45,567 nt of DNA from an uncultured Selenomonadales bacterium. GTDB lineage: Bacteria > Bacillota > Negativicutes > Acidaminococcales > Acidaminococcaceae. Below are positions 42,111 through 45,567 of this stretch, piece by piece. The stretch is taken from contig ONEW01000017.1 in the NCBI GenBank assembly GCA_900316935.1, positions 1 to 45,567 of the forward strand, written 5' to 3'. The position numbers and the translations under genes were made by a program. Under the pieces are notes generated by a model. It was not told the origin of the DNA. It ran no database searches and saw only the letters and a program-made list of their open reading frames with translations. Numbering within the stretch: the stretch's first letter is position 1; every line of letters starts with the position of its first letter.

Positions 42111-43622
42111 ATGGCGTTTTACTACGACGAACCCTCTCATACTTTTAGTGAATACCTGCTGGTGCCCGGCTATTCCTCTTCCGAGTGCATCCCCGACAAC
42201 GTCTTCCTGAAGACGCCGCTGGTGCGCTTTAAAAAGGGCGAAACCCCGGCACTGTCCCTGAATATCCCGATGGTATCGGCCATCATGCAGTCCGTATCCA
42301 ATGATACGATGGCTGTCGCACTGTCCCGCGAAGGCGGCTGCTCCTTTATTTACGGCTCCCAGTCCATCGAAGACGAAGCCCGGATGGTCCGCAATGTAAA
42401 GGGCTACCGCGCCGGTTTCGTGACGAGCGATTCCAACATCACCCCGGACAGCACCCTGAAAGACATCCTGGCCCTGAAAGCCAGGACCGGCCATTCCACG
42501 GTCGCCGTGACCAGCGACGGCACGGTGAACGGCAAACTGGAAGGCATCGTGACGAGCCGCGACTACCGTGTGAGCCGCATGGATCCCGCCACGAAGGTGA
42601 AGGAGTTCATGACCCCCATAGCCAACATGATTGTCGGCACCAAAGACACGACGCTGCAGCAGGCCAATGACATCATCTGGGATAACAAGCTGAACACACT
42701 GCCCATCATCGATGACGAAGGCCGGCTGCTCTACATGGTCTTCCGCAAAGACTACATTTCCCATAAGGAATATCCGCTGGAGCTGCTGGACGCCAAAAAA
42801 CGCCATGTGGTCGGCGCCGGCATCAACACCCGCGACTATGCGGAACGCGTCCCAGCGCTGGTGGACGCTGGTGTGGACGTCCTCTGCATCGATTCTTCCG
42901 AAGGGTTCTCCGAGTGGCAGAAACGGACCCTGGAATGGATTCACAATCGTTATGGTGACAAAGTGAAAGTGGGCGCCGGCAACGTCGTGGACGCTGACGG
43001 GTTCCGCTTCCTGGCCGACTGCGGCGCTGACTTCGTCAAAGTCGGCATCGGCGGCGGCTCCATCTGCATCACCCGCGAGACCAAAGGTATCGGCCGCGGA
43101 CAGGCTACGGCCCTGATTGATGTGTGCAAGGCCCGCGATGAATATTACAAGGAAACGGGCGTTTACGTTCCGGTCTGCAGCGACGGCGGCATCGTGTACG
43201 ACTACCACATGGTGCTGGCCCTGGCCATGGGCGCAGACTTCCTGATGCTGGGCCGCTATTTCGCCCGCTTCGACGAAAGCCCGACGAACCGCGTCAATGT
43301 CAACGGCAGCTATATGAAGGAATACTGGGGCGAAGGGTCCAACCGTGCCCGCAACTGGCAGCGCTACGACCTGGGTGGTTCCGCGAAGCTGTCCTTCGAA
43401 GAAGGCGTCGATTCCTACGTTCCGTATGCCGGCAGCCTGAAGGAAAACGTGAACCTGACCCTGGCAAAGATCCGGTCCACCATGTGCAACTGCGGCGCCC
43501 TGAACCTGCAGGAGCTGCGCGACAAGGCAAAACTGACCTTGGTTTCCGCCACCTCCATCGTCGAAGGCGGCGCCCATGATGTCGTCCTCAAGGACAATTC
43601 GGCTCCTACGTACGCCAAGTAA
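42111..43622 (+). CDS. guaB: IMP dehydrogenase
   Basis: Protein of 503 residues that oxidises IMP to XMP with NAD+, the first step to GMP. The catalytic loop is [12 protein letters not shown], with the active Cys; many GuaB have C-T-T here, so C-I-T is a small variation. Two CBS domains (about 95-220) read [11 protein letters not shown] and [22 protein letters not shown] and VPVCSDGGI bind the substrate phosphate. The flap reads [16 protein letters not shown], which differs from the E. coli-type flap but is typical of the about 500-residue form found in many anaerobes. It follows the pur operon with its own promoter and terminator. Confidence 0.94.
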   Translation: MAFYYDEPSHTFSEYLLVPGYSSSECIPDNVFLKTPLVRFKKGETPALSLNIPMVSAIMQSVSNDTMAVALSREGGCSFIYGSQSIEDEARMVRNVKGYRAGFVTSDSNITPDSTLKDILALKARTGHSTVAVTSDGTVNGKLEGIVTSRDYRVSRMDPATKVKEFMTPIANMIVGTKDTTLQQANDIIWDNKLNTLPIIDDEGRLLYMVFRKDYISHKEYPLELLDAKKRHVVGAGINTRDYAERVPALVDAGVDVLCIDSSEGFSEWQKRTLEWIHNRYGDKVKVGAGNVVDADGFRFLADCGADFVKVGIGGGSICITRETKGIGRGQATALIDVCKARDEYYKETGVYVPVCSDGGIVYDYHMVLALAMGADFLMLGRYFARFDESPTNRVNVNGSYMKEYWGEGSNRARNWQRYDLGGSAKLSFEEGVDSYVPYAGSLKENVNLTLAKIRSTMCNCGALNLQELRDKAKLTLVSATSIVEGGAHDVVLKDNSAPTYAK

Positions 43623-43654
43623 GTCCTGAAAAACAGAACATTGGAAAAAATCCG

Positions 43655-43687
43655 AACGGTGGGGAGTGCGGCTCCCTACCGTTTTTT
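43655..43687 (+). terminator. Intrinsic terminator after guaB
   Basis: A 12-bp stem with one G-T pair (43655-43666 with 43672-43683), loop TGCGG and a T run to 43687. Confidence 0.9.
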
Positions 43688-43708
43688 GTAGGCGGACGGC
43701 AGGTCCGG

Positions 43709-43717
43709 TGGTATAAT
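43709..43717 (+). promoter_or_regulatory. Extended -10 promoter of the DUF4127 gene
   Basis: TG-G-TATAAT (43709-43717). No -35 at the right distance; the only TTGTAG is 20 bases from the -10. It lies 22 bases after the guaB terminator. Confidence 0.55.
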
Positions 43718-43762
43718 GAAACACAGAAGGAATCACGTAAGACCCGAGGAGTGAAGAGAGCT

Positions 43763-45358
43763 ATGAAGAAAACCTGGAAAACCTTATTATGGGGCATCCT
43801 GGCGGCACTGGCGGTTCCGGCGCTGCCTGTCCTGGCGGCGGAAACACCCGCTCCCGCCCTGGGCAGGGGCACTATCGCCTATGTGCCCCTGGACACCCGT
43901 CCTGTATCGTACGATTACGCGGTCCGCACCATGCGCGACGCCGGCTGGGACGTGCAGGTCCCTCCCAAGGAACTGCTGTCGTCGGCCCTCCGGACCGGTA
44001 ATTCGGACCAGATCTTCGAATGGCTCGAGGATCAGGCCTCCCGTGCCGTGGCTGTCGTTGCCAGTGCCGACACGATGCTGTATGGCGGCCTGGTGGATTC
44101 CCGCACGCATCATTACGACGAAGCCGTGCTGGCCTCCCGCGCCGAACGCCTCCTGGACCTGAAGAAACGTAGCGGCAGCCCGAATACCTACGTCTTCGTG
44201 ACCATCATGCGGTCCCCGAAGATGAGCAGTGCGCCGGCGGAACCGGTCTACTACAAGGAGTGGGGCGGCAAGCTGTTCCGCCAGGGCGTGCTCCGGGACA
44301 AGCAGGAACTGCAAGGCCTCGGACGCAGGGAAAAGAAGGAACTGGAAGCCCTGGACCGGGAAATCCCCCAGGATCTGGCACAAGACTATTACGGCCGCCG
44401 CGCCCTGAACCTCAAAGCGACGACGTTCCTCCTGCACGGCGTGGAGAACGAGAGCTTCGACTACATGCTCATCGGCCGGGACGATACGGCGCCTCTGTCG
44501 CAGGCCCATAACGAGGCCCGCGCTATTGCGACCATCATCGGCAACATGCCCCGCGGGCAGATCCGCTTCTTCTCCGGGGCGGACCAGATGGGCCTTTTGC
44601 TCATGACGCAGGCGGTGAACCGCCTGACATACAATTATCCGTTCATCTACACGCATTACGCCCCCGGTGTGGGCCCGGACACGGTGCCTGCCTACGAAGA
44701 CGACACGGCCCGGGTTTCCGTCCGGGAACATATCTTTTCGGCCGGCGCCTTCCCGACGCGTCATCCGGCCAAAGCGGATTTCCTGCTGGCCGAGAATACG
44801 CCTTACAATGGCGTTACGGCGGAAGCCAACTGGCCCGCCAACAACGGTGTCATCGATAAGCACAAAGCCGGATTCCTGGACTACATCGAGCAAAACGTGC
44901 AAGCGGGAAAACGGGTCATCGTGGCGGATACGGCCTACGGCAACGGCGCCGACAAGGCACTCGTGCAAGGGCTCTTCCAGCGCGGCCTGGCCTATAAGGT
45001 GGCGGCCTACGACGGCTGGAACACACCGGGTAATTCCCTTGGCTACGCCCTCTGCCAGGGAATCCTCTCGCCGTACATGTCCCCGGAAGCCCATAAACGG
45101 ATGTTGGAGACGCGCTATCTGGATGACTGGGCCTACCAGGCCTACGCCCGGCAGGATGTCGCCCAGAGCGTCATCTGGCCGCAGGGACTGCCTGCCCAGG
45201 GACTGGCTGGCAAAGAATTGCAGATGGTCGAACAGGCCGTGGCGGAAAGCATCGTGAAGACCGCAGAACCCGTGATGGGCGGCGCAGTCCATGATTACTC
45301 CTTCGTCCTGCCGTGGCAGCGCCTGTTCGAAGTGGAACCGGTCCTGAAAGTGAAATAA
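43763..45358 (+). CDS. Exported DUF4127-family protein
   Basis: Protein of 531 residues, function unknown. A signal peptide (MKKTWKTLLWGILAALAVPALPVLAAE) directs export. The mature part opens with IAYVPLDTRPVSYDYAVRTMRDAGWDVQVPP, the hallmark of DUF4127. It continues with SADTMLYGGLVDSRTHHY, FVTIMRSPKMSSAPAEP, YMLIGRDDTAPLSQAHNEAR, FSGADQMGLLL and VIVADTAYGNGAD. These conserved Asp/His/Arg patches suggest an enzyme with a metal or sugar-like ligand, but no activity is established. ATG 43763 is chosen for its family-like signal peptide; a GTG at 43751 would add MKRA. It has its own promoter and terminator, so it is a single-gene unit. Confidence 0.88.
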   Translation: MKKTWKTLLWGILAALAVPALPVLAAETPAPALGRGTIAYVPLDTRPVSYDYAVRTMRDAGWDVQVPPKELLSSALRTGNSDQIFEWLEDQASRAVAVVASADTMLYGGLVDSRTHHYDEAVLASRAERLLDLKKRSGSPNTYVFVTIMRSPKMSSAPAEPVYYKEWGGKLFRQGVLRDKQELQGLGRREKKELEALDREIPQDLAQDYYGRRALNLKATTFLLHGVENESFDYMLIGRDDTAPLSQAHNEARAIATIIGNMPRGQIRFFSGADQMGLLLMTQAVNRLTYNYPFIYTHYAPGVGPDTVPAYEDDTARVSVREHIFSAGAFPTRHPAKADFLLAENTPYNGVTAEANWPANNGVIDKHKAGFLDYIEQNVQAGKRVIVADTAYGNGADKALVQGLFQRGLAYKVAAYDGWNTPGNSLGYALCQGILSPYMSPEAHKRMLETRYLDDWAYQAYARQDVAQSVIWPQGLPAQGLAGKELQMVEQAVAESIVKTAEPVMGGAVHDYSFVLPWQRLFEVEPVLKVK

Positions 45359-45434
45359 GGGAACGCGGTATTCACGCGAAGCAGAACCGTGCAAAGTCTG
45401 AAAGAGGAAATCCGGATGCGGCGTACGGAAACAG

Positions 45435-45475
45435 AAAAGGGAGGATTGTCCGGTGTCGGACAGTCCTCCTTTTGC
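45435..45475 (+). terminator. Terminator after the DUF4127 gene, next to the intron insertion point
   Basis: A 17-bp stem with one bulged G and one G-T pair (45435-45452 with 45457-45473), loop GTGT, then TTT. The intron-like sequence starts 6 bases beyond its stem. Confidence 0.85.
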
Positions 45476-45478
45476 GTT

Positions 45479-45567
45479 GTGCGCCCGGCGGCGCACGTTT
45501 CTAACCGGTGAAAGTCCGGAATCTGCCCGGCAGCGGGAAAGATACAGCCAAAGGCAAGGGTGTCCAT
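45479..45567 (+). mobile_element. 5' end of a group II intron (probably class C), cut by window edge
   Basis: The segment begins GTGCG, the conserved 5' end of group II introns. A 7-bp hairpin (45479-45485 with 45490-45496) comes next, then TAACCGGTGAAAGTCCGGA, a form of the domain I leader (aaccggtgaaagtccgg) that precedes many bacterial group II intron reverse-transcriptase genes. The continuation, with CCCGGCAGCGGGAAAGATAC and CAGCCAAAGGCAAGGGTGTC, is also of this type. It lies directly behind an intrinsic terminator, the preferred insertion site of class C introns. The reverse-transcriptase gene and the 3' end would be beyond the window. The recognition is from memory of such leaders; the remaining domains cannot be seen. 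Confidence 0.8.

Noticed and set aside
43787..45496. 569-codon minus-strand frame opposite the DUF4127 gene
   Set aside because: Antisense shadow that runs into the terminator and intron start.

Overview
The window looks like a chromosomal segment of an anaerobic Gram-negative-walled Firmicute (class Negativicutes, perhaps near Acidaminococcus or Megasphaera). The genes read as Firmicutes-type: clustered pur genes, phoP-phoR-pst-phoU, Rrf2, NhaC, and a rubredoxin-flavoprotein fusion typical of strict anaerobes. There is also a full TonB-dependent outer-membrane receptor, which requires an outer membrane. The DNA is GC-rich, so many long antisense ORFs are open by chance; none of these is annotated. 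No tRNA, rRNA or CRISPR array was seen.

Layout. 0.1-4 kb: a 1249-residue zinc-ribbon/Sel1-repeat protein with a duplicated, unassigned C-terminal domain. 4.1-8 kb: an Rrf2 regulator, a flavin-reductase-like protein and a UvrB-independent-type UvrA paralogue. 8-11 kb: a patch of gene decay, with a lipoprotein esterase lacking its catalytic half and remnants of two MATE efflux genes around an intact 3-hydroxyacyl-CoA dehydrogenase. 11-13 kb: a second flavin-reductase-like protein, a Bcp peroxiredoxin and an exported protein. 13-20 kb: a complete phosphate regulon (response regulator, PhoR kinase, PstSCAB, PhoU) with a Pho-box-like array before pstS. 20-28 kb: a high-molecular-weight rubredoxin behind a structured leader, a TonB receptor (minus), NhaC with a HerA-like ATPase, and a sodium/solute symporter (minus).

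28.2-34.7 kb is the most interesting part: a visibly AT-richer operon coding for an AfuABC-type ABC importer, a transketolase split into two genes, and L-ribulose-5-phosphate 4-epimerase. AfuA-type binding proteins are known to bind sugar phosphates, so this reads as a cassette that imports a phosphorylated sugar and passes it into pentose-phosphate metabolism. That function is an inference.

34.8-36 kb: an ArsR/SmtB-type metal sensor and a family-4 uracil-DNA glycosylase. 36.1-43.6 kb: purE-purF-purM-purN-purH-purD followed by guaB. PurH carries only the IMP cyclohydrolase domain, and purC is absent from the cluster. 43.7-45.4 kb: an exported DUF4127 protein. Directly behind its terminator, the last 89 bases look like the 5' end of a group II intron, probably class C, cut off by the window edge.
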